A DNA stretch of 64,000 bases, from the NCBI GenBank assembly GCA_960531495.1, contig OY482866.1, positions 15,078,725 through 15,142,724 of the forward strand, in the 5' to 3' direction. Of the stretch, positions 1 to 40,568 are shown piece by piece. The notes below the pieces were generated by a model. It was given only the letters and a program-made list of their open reading frames with translations. It was not told where the DNA came from and ran no database searches. The position numbers were made by a program, and so were the translations under genes. Source of the stretch: Zeus faber. Lineage: Eukaryota > Chordata > Actinopteri > Zeiformes > Zeidae. Position 1 is the first letter of the stretch, and each line of letters begins with the position of its first letter.

Positions 1-18825
<18,825 letters not shown>

Positions 18826-18874
18826 CTAGAACCCAGAACTGCAAATTCTGTAGTGTGCAATACATGACAGTATA

Positions 18875-19658
18875 CACCGATCAGCCACCACTTTAAAACC
18901 ACCTGCCTAATATTGTTTAGCTCGCCCTTGTCCACCACAACAGCTGTGACCTCTGAAGGTGTCCTGTGGTATCTGGCTCCAAGACGTTAGCAGCAGATCC
19001 TTTAAGTCCTGGGAGTTGTGAGGTGGGGCCCCCATGGATCGGCCTTGTTGTTCCAGCACATCCCACAGATGCTCGATGGGATTGAGATCTGGGAAATTTG
19101 GAGGCCAAGTCAACACCTTGAACTCTGTCATGCTCCTCAAATCATTCCTGAACAATCTTTTGCATTGTAGCAGGCTGCATTATTCTGCTGAAAGAGGCCA
19201 CTGCCATCAGGCAACACCGTTGGTGTGCTTGGCGTACTTGGTGTGCAACAATGTTTAGGTAGGTGGTACGTGTCAAAGCAACATCCACATGAATGCCAGG
19301 ACCCAAGGTTTCCCAGCAGAACATTTCCCTGAGCATCACACTGCCTCCGCCGGCTTGTCTTCTTCCCATTGTGCATCCTGGTGCCGTCTCTTCCCCAGAT
19401 GAACATCGCACACACACCCAGGCATCCCAAGATGTAAAAGAAAACGTGATTCTTCAGACCAGGCCACCTTCCTCCATTGCTCCATGGTCCAGTTCTGGTG
19501 ATCATATGGCCATTGTAGGCGATTTCAGTGGTGGACAGGGGTCAGCATGGACACTCTGACCGCTCTATATCCCACCCCTTGACAGGTGCCACGGGAACGA
19601 GATGAGCAATGTTACTCACTTCACCTGTCAGTGGTTTTAATGTTGTGGCTGATCGGTG
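18875..19658 (-). mobile_element. Internally deleted Tc1-like transposon
   Basis: The ends are CACCGATCAGCCAC and GTGGCTGATCGGTG, a perfect 14-bp inverted match flanked by TA on both sides. Minus-strand reading gives a frameshifted Tc1 transposase C-terminal half, including FYILGCLGVCAMFIWGRDGT and LTWPPNFPDLNPIEHLWDVL with the last catalytic Glu. The N-terminal DNA-binding half is missing, so the copy is dead. It lies just downstream of ehbp1l1. Confidence 0.92.
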
Positions 19659-19660
19659 TA

Positions 19661-21513
19661 GATAATCAGTAAGTTCCATTTCGGTTCTAAAGAGCTGTAA
19701 CTGCCGCAGTGAACAGTTGTGCAGTTTATTGTTTATCCGGCCAGGTCACATGACCGCATGCAAAGTACGGTGGAGGTTTGCACACGGAATGTCAGAAATG
19801 CCAAAGGACTTGTAAAAAAAAAATTCTCAACGTGTACATGTTTATTGTTCGATTTTAATACTTGAGAGTTTTAATTGCGGGCGAAAGAAAAATCCTAAAT
19901 GTTTACATCACAATGTGCTACCACCGGGACTGTGGTACAGATAGGGGTGAGAAGAAAAAGGACTGTCAGCTGTTAGACAAATTATTTATAGAATCAATAT
20001 AAATTTCATTTTTTATTGCTGATGCCTCAAGGAGGCAGCTTCCCACTCAAATGTTGAGATAAAAACAATAATTTCCTGACATTTTGCCTCATACTGTAAA
20101 ATTAGTTTGACCTGGGAATAAACACAGAATCTAATTAAGAACATATACGCTTCATCAAATTGATATCAAAATATTACTGAAAAAGCGATAAATTATATTG
20201 TATTATTAAACGTTATGTTAAAAAGACCATCACAAATGACCTTCTGAAAAAATAATTATCGACATTTTAATACTGAAAGGGGAAAAAAGTAAATGTGAAA
20301 TGTCATACGGTACATAAAATACTTGTAAGTGGTGCAAAACCCTCTTTTTCTTCGTCTTGCTCGTCGCTTCAATATCAAAATGTTTGACTTTTGACAACTT
20401 TACACCCCACTAACTCCCAAGTTTGACAAGTTTGCACTCAATTCACTTACTTGTTTACTGAGAATCAAGCGTCATTTCCTCCTCTTCCTCCTGGTTTAAA
20501 ATTAAACAAAAGTGTGTGTGTGTGTTTGCGTCACAGTTGTGACAGGGTTTTTTGTTTATCCTTTTGCCTTTCAAAGTTTGCAGTTGTTTTTCACTCTGTT
20601 AGCCACCACGGGTGTGCCTCGTCCGCGGTCGTTTTATAGTTTTAACTTGTTGACTAATTGTTCCATTTGAACTAGAATTGTAAAGTTTGAAAAATAAAAT
20701 AAACCGCTTTGGATGCTACTAAGTTTCGTAAAGCATTACTCCTCTGGTTTGATTTGTCCTCTTTCTACAGGATGTAGTAAACATAAACACGTTTCATAGG
20801 TCCTGTGTGTAATAACACAATTCAGAGGGGTATTTTAAAATAACGTTTGAAAAACTAAACTTCAAAATGAAGACGGCGAAGAGACCTGAGAACCTGTATT
20901 CTGATTGTCACCCTGACTTTAATTTTCAGCGGTGTCCTCTGAAAAGAGATATCAGCTTTGACCGCAATAGTGCCCAAAACAAAGTACAAGTCGGCGACGC
21001 CTTCACAAAGAGTTTGACACTTGAGGTTGAAGACTGTAGACTGATCAATCCAAGTATTCTTTTCCCTAACCCTCTTCTGTGGGAACCTGACAGCAGCCGG
21101 GAAAAACAATCTGTCGACGATTAGCTGATGTTCACTCATGCAAATAAATCGGTATGTCAAATATCAAAATTAATACTTGGAAAAAAAAAAAACATACTCA
21201 AATAAAAGCAGAAACGGATATTCATAGAAGTCTGCATATCTGTGAAAAGATGGAAAGAAGAAGTGACAACTATTGTGCAATCGGTGTGTGTTTTGTGATG
21301 AGCTGACATGAAGAAATAGACGACATTCGTTTGAAGCGATGAGAGAAAATAACATGGGGGGAAAAAAAAGTATATATTTATTTCATTTTCATGTCTTAAA
21401 AAGGTTAGGGCTAAGTTCTGTTACCGGACAACAGGATTGTAAAGGATTGTAAAGGTCTGTCTGTCTGTCTGTCTGTCTGTCGGTCTGTATCTATCTATCT
21501 ATCTATCTGTCTA

Positions 21514-21544
<31 letters not shown>

Positions 21545-21885
21545 GGGATCTAGTTGTACTGGGTAGGCGTAGTCTACAAGGGAAGGGGGCATGTCAATGT
21601 AGTTGAACTCCTCAGAGCGACACACCTCATGGACAAATCATTGGTCACCATCCAAGAGTAAATTCCGGCCATATAGACTCCCCCTGCAGTTGTAAAAGTC
21701 TCATCATAACCTACCGCGGTTTAGAGTAGACTTACCGGGAAAATCATTGTCAACACAATGTGAAAGAAAACCCTCAACTCTCACAACTCCAGAGCAGTTT
21801 GGCACGTGAAAGGGTTTTTAATCTCGCGAAAACAATAGTAAAGAAGAAGAAGTATTTTGTGAGACCTGCTCACTGCGGAGCCGCG
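19661..21885. other. Intergenic region between ehbp1l1 and the receptor kinase gene
   Basis: It is AT-rich with no exon I can support. It contains an 90-bp CTGT/CTAT tetranucleotide tract at 21,456-21,545. The receptor's promoter should lie in its last few hundred bases, but I see no TATA box or other convincing core element. Confidence 0.6.
21456..21545 (+). repeat. (CTGT)n/(CTAT)n microsatellite
   Basis: A compound tetranucleotide tract made of CTGT, then CTAT, then CTGT units, about 340 bp upstream of the receptor kinase start codon. Confidence 0.95.
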
Positions 21886-32190
<10,305 letters not shown>

Positions 32191-33535
32191 TGGGTGATGG
32201 GAGAGAGGTGACTGAAAGGTTCTGAGTTTCTCGTGGATATACGATGCTTTTCGGTTTGAATTATCCAAATCGACATCCCGTGCCCCTGCAAAGAACAGAA
32301 TAGCTTTATTTTTCCAAATGGAAGGTCAATAGCAGTGTGTACATTTTAATTGTGCTTTCTACTTCTTATCCCGATGTCCTCACTGTTTATAAAAGAGGTC
32401 CCCATTTAACCCGTATGAAAATGTGACGTGACATTACAATAACATCTACTATAGAATACCTTTGAAAAAAATCGTTATATTTATCATGGTGATTATCAGT
32501 GGGGGCTGGTGCTGATATTAGATGGGAATATCTGTCAATAACTCACACTGCAGAATCACATTTCAGAGCCTCTAAATGTTACAGCAGTGAAACTATAAAA
32601 CTCACTATCCCAGAATTACATCTCCAAGTGCACACATGTAAGGCCCAAAATGCTCTCTGGTTTTGGTACAAAATGGTTGGTCTATGACTATACTGAGCCA
32701 CCTGTGTGTCTGACAGGTGGTCGGCTAACTGGCTCAACTAAGTGGAGAAATAGACCTTGATGTAATGGTCATGTGTCCTCCAAAACATTTAATACAACTC
32801 ACATCCTAGAGAGTGTCTGTTTTTGCTACCAGCTCATTGTGTCACTGGAGAGATGGAACCTTTGTCAAACTCGCCTGACAGGCGATATTTATTTCCCAAT
32901 GTGATTAAGACTGCTTTCCTGCTTTTTTCTGATGTTTTATATTTATCAAACAAGGAACTGGATTTTTGAGTAAGTACTCCAACTTGTTCATATTGATGCT
33001 CATGCTCGCCACTTTAATCTGAATTCTGCTACTTCTCGTCCACTTCGATCCACTCGCGAATGAAACGTTCATTGTGAATGAATCGATACGAATGAGTGTG
33101 GAATCATTCGGTCAAGCTGCAGCCGGACACACGGGCTGAAATGAGTCAAAACCCTGACTCTGCAGCATTCTGCATGACCGCGCCGCTTAATTTATTCAAC
33201 CAATGGACTGCATTTATCCAAATGGAGGGTCTTTGTCACTATGTAATTTATGTATTTCTTATTTCTTTAAATTTTTTTATAGAGCTCACCCCTGTAGTGA
33301 GGAAGGTGAAGCCCAGAGGTGATTGGCTGGAGAGATTGCTTTTCCATTTTTTTGCAGAATGCTTCCATGCAGGGAGGAAGGTTTGGACCTGCTGTTGAAA
33401 GGCATGCCATTAGTGTGCTGGTAGTTGGAAGTAGAAGTAGTTTGGAAATGAAAGTGTGAGCGGCTTTGTTTTATTTTTCTTATTTTGATACTGGTTTTGT
33501 ATTCTGCACCTGTAAATAAATCTGCACCATCAGAC
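32191..33535 (+). other. Probable 3' UTR of the receptor kinase gene
   Basis: From the stop at 32,190 the first convincing poly(A) signal is AATAAA at 33,515-33,520, followed by a CA and T/G-rich stretch. The length of about 1.35 kb is inferred. Confidence 0.5.
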
Positions 33536-33539
33536 TTCA

Positions 33540-35187
33540 GATGCTTCCTGCCTCTGCTTCCTATTTTTCTCCCACCCTCCTACCCACCTTTGTAAGTATA
33601 ATGGACCAACTTCCATACCAGGTGGTGTTAGGCAGAGACCTTCCAGTCCTACGAGAAATCAGTGCCACTCGGCGCACCGAACACTACACAGCCGGTGTCA
33701 GGATAAGGTAGCAGTGACCAGGTCTGGTGACCGCTCCGACACAGGAAGCCAGAGCCGTGTTGGAATGAACTTCCCCTTGCAGATGACAAGGTGCCTGGGG
33801 CAGAGGAAGCTGAAGAGGTCAGAGCAAGGAAGACCAGGAGACAGCGAAGGCAGGACAGAGACAGGTACTGTGCTAGGAAGCCCTGTACCAGAACCAGATA
33901 TTGCTCAGCCAGAAACTATTACCAGCGTTATTTTACAATTACAGGGATGGGGCCCTTCATTAAAGCCCTTGTTTTCCAGATTTGTCCCTGAGTCAACTTA
34001 AGTCACGGAGAGAGCTTTCTAGCGAGAAAGGGGTAAAGCATGGGGTAAAGGGGTAAAACATGTATCTACAAAACAGATTAAGACCAGGAAAACTGGAACA
34101 GCAATGGGGCACGTGGCCTCTTCCTGTGATGGATATGGCAGTAAATGAGGGAGGAAGGGTTGCGTTCAAACCAGGTGCTGGTGGGAGCGTGTGTGTGTGT
34201 GTGTGTGTGATGTGTGATGTGTCCACCGGTGAGTGTACGGGACTTGTCCCAATTGGTTCTGGTGTATGAGGTTGGTATTATATCATAGCGCCACCAAGCA
34301 GCGGAAAAGGCCCCGAAGCCACCCTGAGTCCCGTGGCTGTATAGACAGCCCACAGCCGCAGGAAAGCCCTGAGTGCCAAGCTCTGCAGCCACAGAAGACC
34401 CCCCAGCCCCCAGAGAGGTCGAAGACCCGTAGATTTTGTGATTTTTCTCAAAGATCTTGTGATCTTTTAAATATTGGGAGGGCTTAGCCCCGTTAGCCCA
34501 TTTATACCTGTCTCTGGTAATTACTGTACCGTATGTTTCTCTGTTTTTTCAAACACACAATACAAAATTATATGATTATTAGGGGTCCACCCTGCAATAA
34601 TTTATTTTTAATCTTCTCAGTGTTCTTCGGGCTAAAAGTATCTGGAACATGACAATCGCAGTACGCACAGACATCTTTGAGGTCTCCTTAGAACTGGGAT
34701 GTTTCAGATTACATCAGATACATTTAGTGCAGAAATTTGTGAAAAACTGTCGTAATTCTCCTGTAAATAGAAGAACGTTGAAGTGATTTGATAAGTTTCA
34801 GGAGCAGCCAGCTTTGTTACATCATCATTTGAAGTTATATAAGTCCAAGCTCTGTCTCTTGCAAATCATTTGCATTGACTTGCGATATGTAGACAGACAA
34901 CTTGGGCCAACTACTACTACAACTTGAACTTCAGCCGACGCTGTGTTTAGAGGAAACTCGGAAAACTGTAACTCGTGCTGCGTTTTACAAAACCGCGAAA
35001 ACTTTAATTGGTCACAGAAGACGTCTTTGCACCGCAGGAAGTTCTAAGAACATTTGGGGGAACCGTCCCTTTCTTTTGTTTCTGCACTGCATGATCCAGG
35101 AACAATCCAGGAACCAGCAATTAGGGATGTAATGGCATAGCGTTTGGCATAGCGCTCACTGTATACATTTGTTACAAAATGTAATCT
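33540..35187. other. Intergenic sequence, nothing recognised
   Basis: No exon, RNA gene or classifiable transposon could be supported. There is a short GT tract near 34,190-34,208. Confidence 0.5.
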
Positions 35188-35461
35188 GTAAACTTTAATA
35201 AAACTCACCTTATGTTGCTGCTGTGCGGTAGCGAACTACCAAATTTTGTAATAATCCATCCAATGAGTAATTTTGCCAAGTGTCACATTCTGCCAGAACT
35301 GCTTACGCCAATATTTTACGACACGGTGCTTCACGTTACTCGTGCGTGGTTGGGAGCAAGTGTAAACAAAGATGGCAAACACGGCACTTGGCGAAATGAC
35401 TCATTGGGTGTATTATTACAACATTTGGCCGTCTGCTGAGGTGAGGTGAATCAAAGTTTAC
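35188..35461. mobile_element. 274-bp foldback (MITE-like) element
   Basis: The two halves are inverted copies along almost the whole length. The outer ends are GTAAACTTTAATAAAACTCA and, reversed, GTAAACTTTGATTCACCTCA. The inner arms share TTGTAATAAT, CCAATGAGT and GCCAAGTG. The spacer is about 80 bp. Arm identity looks near 75-80 %, so it is old. Confidence 0.65.
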
Positions 35462-35680
35462 ACTAAAGATGCCCGTTCGTTGTTCCCGATATTAATATTT
35501 GGCCCGACGCTTGAAATTTGTCAGCCACGACACAATCGGGTCAAAATCGGGCTGAATTCATGTTGTCTGACTCCAGCATAACGGAAATCTGGAAAACTGT
35601 AATACGTATCTAACACAACTAAACTGGACCCATTGTATTTCTAGCTGCAGCTATATTTATATATTGTTATTACTAAAATA

Positions 35681-37090
35681 CACTGATCAGCCACAACATT
35701 AAAACCACTGACAGGTGAAGTGAATCACATTGATTATCTTGTTCCAATGGCATCTGTCAAGGGGTGGGATATATTGGGCAGCAAGTGAACAGTCCATTCT
35801 TGAAGTTGATGTGTTGGAAGCAGGAAAAATTGGCAAGCGTAATGATCTGAGTGACTTTGATGAAGGCCAAATTGTGATGGCTAGACGACTGGATCAGAGC
35901 ATCTCCAAAACGACAGGTCTTGTGGGTACCGAAAGTGGTCCAAGAAACAACGACCGGTCAACCGGCGACAGGGTCATGGGCGCCCAAGGCTCATGGATGC
36001 GCGTGGCGAGCGAAGTCTAGCCCGTCTGGTCCGATCCGGTAGCACATATTGCTTAAAAAATGAATGCTGGCTATGATAGAAAGGTGTGAAAACACAAAGC
36101 CATGTATGTGGCTGTGTAGCCGCAGACTGGTCAGAGTGCCCACCCCTCAGCATGGGCACTCTGGAGACCAGTTTTCCAGTGATAGGATATCGCCTTGACA
36201 AGGTTAAGGGCTATTCAGGGAATAGGTTAAATAATTGTTAACAAAGAGTAAACCAAGGTTTCTTTGCTTAATTTCTTGCACTGCACTGTAACTTTTATGC
36301 ATTCTATGTATTCTATTTCTTTACTTTATGCATTCTATAATGTGTTTCTTTGCACTTGTTAAAATGTGCTATATAAATAAACTTGACTTCCCTTGCCGTG
36401 TCCACCACCGAAAGCGCCTACAATGTGAGTGTGAGCCTTAGAACTGAACCATGGAGCAATGGAAGAAGGTGGCCTGGTTTGATGAATTACATTTTCTTCT
36501 ACATCATGTGGATGGCCGGATGCGTGTGCGTCGTTCACCTGGGGAAGAGACGGGACCAGGATGCACTACGGGAAGAAGACAAGCCGGCAGAGGCAGTGTG
36601 ATGCTCTGGGCAATGTTCTGTTGGGAAACCTTGTGTCCTGGCATTCACCTGGATGTTACTTTGACACGTACCACCTACCGAAAAATTGTTGCGGACCAAG
36701 AATACCCCTTCATGGCAACGTTATTCCCTGATAGCAGTGGACCCTTTCAGCAGGATAATGTGCGCAACCACACTGCGAAAATTGTTCAGGAATGGTGTGA
36801 GAAATATGACAAAGAGTTCGAGGTGTTGACTTGACCTCAAAATTCCCCAGATCTCAGTCCGATTGAGCGTCTGTGGGATGGGCTGGAACAACAAGCCTGA
36901 TCCATGGGGGCCCCACCTCTCAGCTAACAAGACTTAAAGGATCTGCTGCTAACGTCTTGGTGCAAGATACCACAGAACACCTTCAGAGGTCTTGTGGAGT
37001 CCATTCCTCGATGGGTGAGAGCTGTCTGGTAGCAGGAGGGGAACCTACACAATATTGGGCAGATGGTTTAAATGTTGTGGCTGATCGAGA
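35681..37090 (+). mobile_element. Near full-length dead Tc1-like transposon with a nested insertion
   Basis: It belongs to the same family as the 18,875 copy: left end CACTGATCAGCCACAACATT, right end ATGTTGTGGCTGATCG, TA at both flanks. It encodes N-terminal ([19 protein letters not shown]) and C-terminal (MEQWKKVAWFDELHFLLHHV ... SPDLSPIERLWD) transposase parts interrupted by frameshifts and stops. It is interrupted between about 36,150 and 36,395 by a foreign piece. Confidence 0.9.
36150..36395 (+). mobile_element. LINE/SINE 3' end nested in the Tc1 element
   Basis: The Tc1 sequence breaks after CAGACTGGTCAGAGTGCCCA and resumes at GTGTCCACCACCGAAAGCGC. The inserted piece ends in AAAATGTGCTATATAAATAA plus ACTTGACTT, a typical non-LTR retrotransposon tail, so it inserted after the Tc1. 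Confidence 0.7.
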
Positions 37091-37810
37091 TATATAGATT
37101 CAAGATATCTAAATATATATAGACACTATATAATTGTAATACTAATACTATTAATTAACTAAATTATATTTTAGTTAATTAACTTACAACATTGTACATT
37201 TCTTAAAGGACAGATTTACTATTTTTCTCCTGAGGCCTTATTAAAATGTTGGTTCCTATCACTTCTAACATGAGTTACTGTAGCTTTGTAGCTACAGTTC
37301 TATGAATCATCATTAGAAAACGCTTTAGAAAAAACCTCCACTCGCTTCATCCAATCAGGGTGGAACAGCATAGCCAATATAAACCCCCAAAGTGCTCCCT
37401 TTATCCTCTGAAACCAATTCAGCAAGACCGATGGGGGTCCAGTGGGGTATAAAACCCTAAGGGGCTACGCCTTCATAGATCTCTCGCTCCATGTCAGAAG
37501 GCTCTGCCCCTTAGTGGCTACACTCTCATTCATATACTAGGTGCGGAGAGCCCCGATACGCCACTCCCTGCTGGACCTGAAAATGCCCCAAGCGCATAAT
37601 GATCCATGGTGCAGGCTGAAGCAGCCAAAGACAGCAGTGAACGTAGTCCAGCCACACCGCAATCCAGGCAATCCATTGCGCCCCACTGAAGGGCCAAAAG
37701 GAAGCAACTACAGCAACTACACACACTGTATCCATAGAGAGATTGTTAGTCACTAAACGCAGGCAACACGTCAAAAATATGAATGGCCTGTGAAAGAAAA
37801 TATTCCCCAA

Positions 37811-38050
37811 TACCATTTTTACACCCAAATTAGCGGGTTAACCTGGATTTTTTAAACCCGCTAAGATACACGATTGAAACCTTTCCCATTGGCAGGAGAA
37901 ATGCCATTTTTCTGATGCATCACGTTTGATGTCACAAACACACCGGAAAAGGGGCGTGTCGTGTTTCCAGTGTGATTGAGAAAAAAACAGTAGAGGAGAC
38001 AGCATAAAGCAACATAAAACGGTAAAACTTGGCAAAAAAAAACCCAAACT
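37811..38050. repeat. Copy B of the unclassified dispersed repeat family
   Basis: It shares TTTTTACACC-AAATTAGC, GGCAGGAGAAATGCC, AAAAGGGGCGTGTC, TTCCAGTGTGATTG and ACAGTAGAGGAGAC, then ACATAAAACGGTAAAACTTG, with the copy at 51,255. The preceding 37,270-37,800 is unclassified. Confidence 0.65.
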
Positions 38051-38457
38051 CATCACCTAGACAGACTCGGTTCCCTCCATTCCTGCAGCCTGCACCTGGA
38101 AAGGTGGAGAATGGCAGCGGAAGCCTTAGACACCTCCCCTTCCTCGGAAGCCGTCAGCGCCTCCCTGCCGGTCGTCAGGTGAGAGATCCAGACCGCCAGG
38201 ATCGCCACGCTCGACATCGCCACCGCAGCCTGGGTTGCATGGACCGATGTCCTGTCAGCCTGCCAGGCAGTGAATCTTTGGTCCTTGGTTTCTTGGATGC
38301 ACAAGAACCCACCGAGGTTGGGGCGAGGTGATGCGCCAGCGTCTTCTCAAGACCTGGTGTGCCCGTCCTCTGAGCCTCGAATTCCATTACGTTCCATGTG
38401 AAAGGCAAGTAGGATGAGACCGGGGCATGGGCCCCGCCAGGGGCAGGAACCCCTGTA

Positions 38458-39011
38458 GTATTCAAGAGGTTTATTTGTCACATACATATACATACGTTCA
38501 TACATATATGCGGTGAAATGCCATTGCAACGCACCCGGAGTTTATGCACAATAAGTTATAACTGAACACAATAGCTAACCTAATGACTACCTAACTAACT
38601 AACTGAACTAACTGATTCCTAAAACGTAATGCAGTCAGTAAATAGAATAATATTAAATTAAATTAAATAAGACTCAAAAAGGTAATACTGAATGGGGGTA
38701 CAAAAAAGAAATAAAGGGAATAGACTTATGTATATGGGTAGGCTATTTGTATAGACAGATATGTGCAGTAAAGTGGCATGTGAATGAAGTAAGAGAGTGT
38801 GTGCGGAGATATACGGTACAGTATACAAAAGTACAACACAGCAAAACAGTTACACCAAACAGAACAGCAATACAGCACAGTATGCAGAAACCCAGTACAG
38901 TGATACATTATGCAGTACAGTATGCTACATACTGTACAGTAAGGCGGTGGGGCCTACTGTATGTGAGTGTCCCAGTGAGGACTGGTGAGTTCAGCATTGA
39001 CAGTCCTTATG
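38458..39011 (-). mobile_element. L2-like LINE, 3' fragment (minus orientation), left of a hAT insertion
   Basis: It starts with the reverse complement of the LINE tail (ATTCAAGAGGTTTATTTGTC, then ACATATACATACG and ATATATGCGGTGAAATG). It continues into the coding fragment at 40,569 once the hAT element is removed. Confidence 0.8.
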
Positions 39012-39019
39012 GCTTGCAG

Positions 39020-40560
39020 CAGGGGTGTCAAACTCATTTTCACCCCGGGCCACATCAGCATGATGGTCGCCCTCAAAGGGCCGGTTGTAACTGTAAGACT
39101 GTATAAATATAACTACTCCTTAACATATTGTTCAATAACTGTCTCTGCATTTGATTATTATATATTCAAGTGTACAAATATTGTACGTGCATTTCCATAA
39201 ATGTAAAAATATATGTAAGCACATTGCTCTGTGTTATTAAAACATAAATAAATCCCTTCCCTTTATCAGGTTAAGAAACCCACATTACTCCACCAATCAA
39301 AGATCAAACTTTTCAAGTGAATAACAAAGACAAATATCAAACACAAGTTATTTCATCGACTTTGTTCAAACATTTTTTTTGTCATAGTTGAGAAGGGCCG
39401 AATTACGGTACAACAAATAATTGTGAGCTGCTAAGAACATGTGTGACAGATGTGGCATTCTACAAAAACAAATGGCTGCAGACAGCTTTGCAGAGGGCAT
39501 ACGTCCAACTAGTGTGACATGGTTTTGATAGTGACAGTAAACATTAGTCAGCACCACCAACTTTTCCCAGGGTAATTTCGTTTTACTTACAGACCTCTCC
39601 ACCGCAACAAAAATGTCCCTCTCCGTTGTCGTCCCATGCACAGCTAGATCCAAGAGCTCTTCACTGACAGTGAAGTCTGCCTTCACGCCTCTTATAAAAA
39701 TGGACAGATGCGCTGTATCCGTGTTGTCTGTGCTTTCATCAACAGCTTAATGAAAAAGCCAGATAATCGCGTGTCTCTTCGGCCAGCTGTGTCGTCAGAT
39801 CGCCTGCTAGTTCCTTAACTCGGTCTGCGATGGTGTTTCTTGACACACTGACGTTTTTAAAAGTCTGTATCTGGTCGGGGCACACCTTTCACATACCTTT
39901 TAGCACGCACCGCTTCAAAAATGCACCCCCTGAAATACACTTGGAAGCTGGGGCAATTTCTTCAGCCGGGCTAAAGCTAGCTTTTACTACTGCATCCTTT
40001 TTTGGCTGTAGCTTTTGTAAACACATTCTGCTGCGATTGCAGTCTGCCTTTTAATTCTTGGACATTCTGATGTTTTCCTTGGAGGCTAAATTAAGCCTAC
40101 TTGGCTCCGTGTTTGGTGTCAAAAGGCCGACGTGAATTGTGTTCCTTCCTCACCGACACTGCCTCGTAATGCAGAAGACATACCGGTTTTTCCTCCTTGA
40201 AGCAAAAACATGTATTGGCTCTCCCATCTTTCATTAAATTGCTCTCCCTCTGCATCAATTTTTCTCTCGTTGGACATTTTGGGATTATTTGTAGATCTTT
40301 TTCAACTCCATCACTTGTTAGAAAACCGCTTTAGTTAAATGCCGATATCGAAACACTGCAATCTAGCGGCAGGATGCCGTCATTTCGCGGTTCACAAAAT
40401 CGACATGCATTGTGGGAGATGTAGTTTGTGGTCACTGTACCCCATAAAGCAGCATAGACTTTTATTTTCAGACAATCATATGCCTTCAAAGCTCTCCCGG
40501 GCCACATAAAATGACGTGGCGGGCCAGATTCGGCCCACGGGCCTTGGAGTTTGACACGTG
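39020..40560 (-). mobile_element. GTF2IRD2-like hAT transposon with perfect 8-bp target-site duplications
   Basis: The left end is CAGGGGTGTCAAACTC and the right end GAGTTTGACACGTG, an inverted match with two bases lost. GCTTGCAG flanks the element on both sides (39,012-39,019 and 40,561-40,568). The minus strand reads, with stops, MSNERKIDAEGEQFNERWES, KKDAVVKASFSPAEEIAP, CISGGAFLKRCVLK, NVSVSRNTIADRVKELAGDL and a 106-codon open stretch (39,366-39,686). This is the zinc-finger/hAT-like protein also found in the domesticated vertebrate GTF2IRD2 C-terminus. Stops make it non-functional. Confidence 0.9.
40407..40426 (-). promoter_or_regulatory. ZNF143/THAP11-type motif upstream of the hAT transposase frame
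   Basis: The minus strand reads ACTACATCTCCCACAATGCA, close to the long ZNF143 (SBS) consensus ACTACAATTCCCAGAATGC. It lies about 130 bp upstream of the first Met codon (40,277) of the transposase-like frame. Confidence 0.6.
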
Positions 40561-40568
40561 GCTTGCAG

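Noticed and set aside
20867-21124. 85-codon open frame between ehbp1l1 and the receptor
   Set aside because: No recognisable domain, no splice partners, ordinary AT-rich surroundings. Not supported as a gene.
21456-21545. Tetranucleotide tract considered as a CRISPR-like array
   Set aside because: Simple microsatellite without spacers in a vertebrate genome.
37150-37182. 13-bp inverted repeat TTAATTAACTAAA
   Set aside because: Short, very AT-rich and close to a Tc1 end. It can occur by chance.
38053-38465. Open frames suggestive of a DIRS or gag-like fragment
   Set aside because: Resemblance too weak to name a family. Left as unclassified sequence beside repeat copy B.
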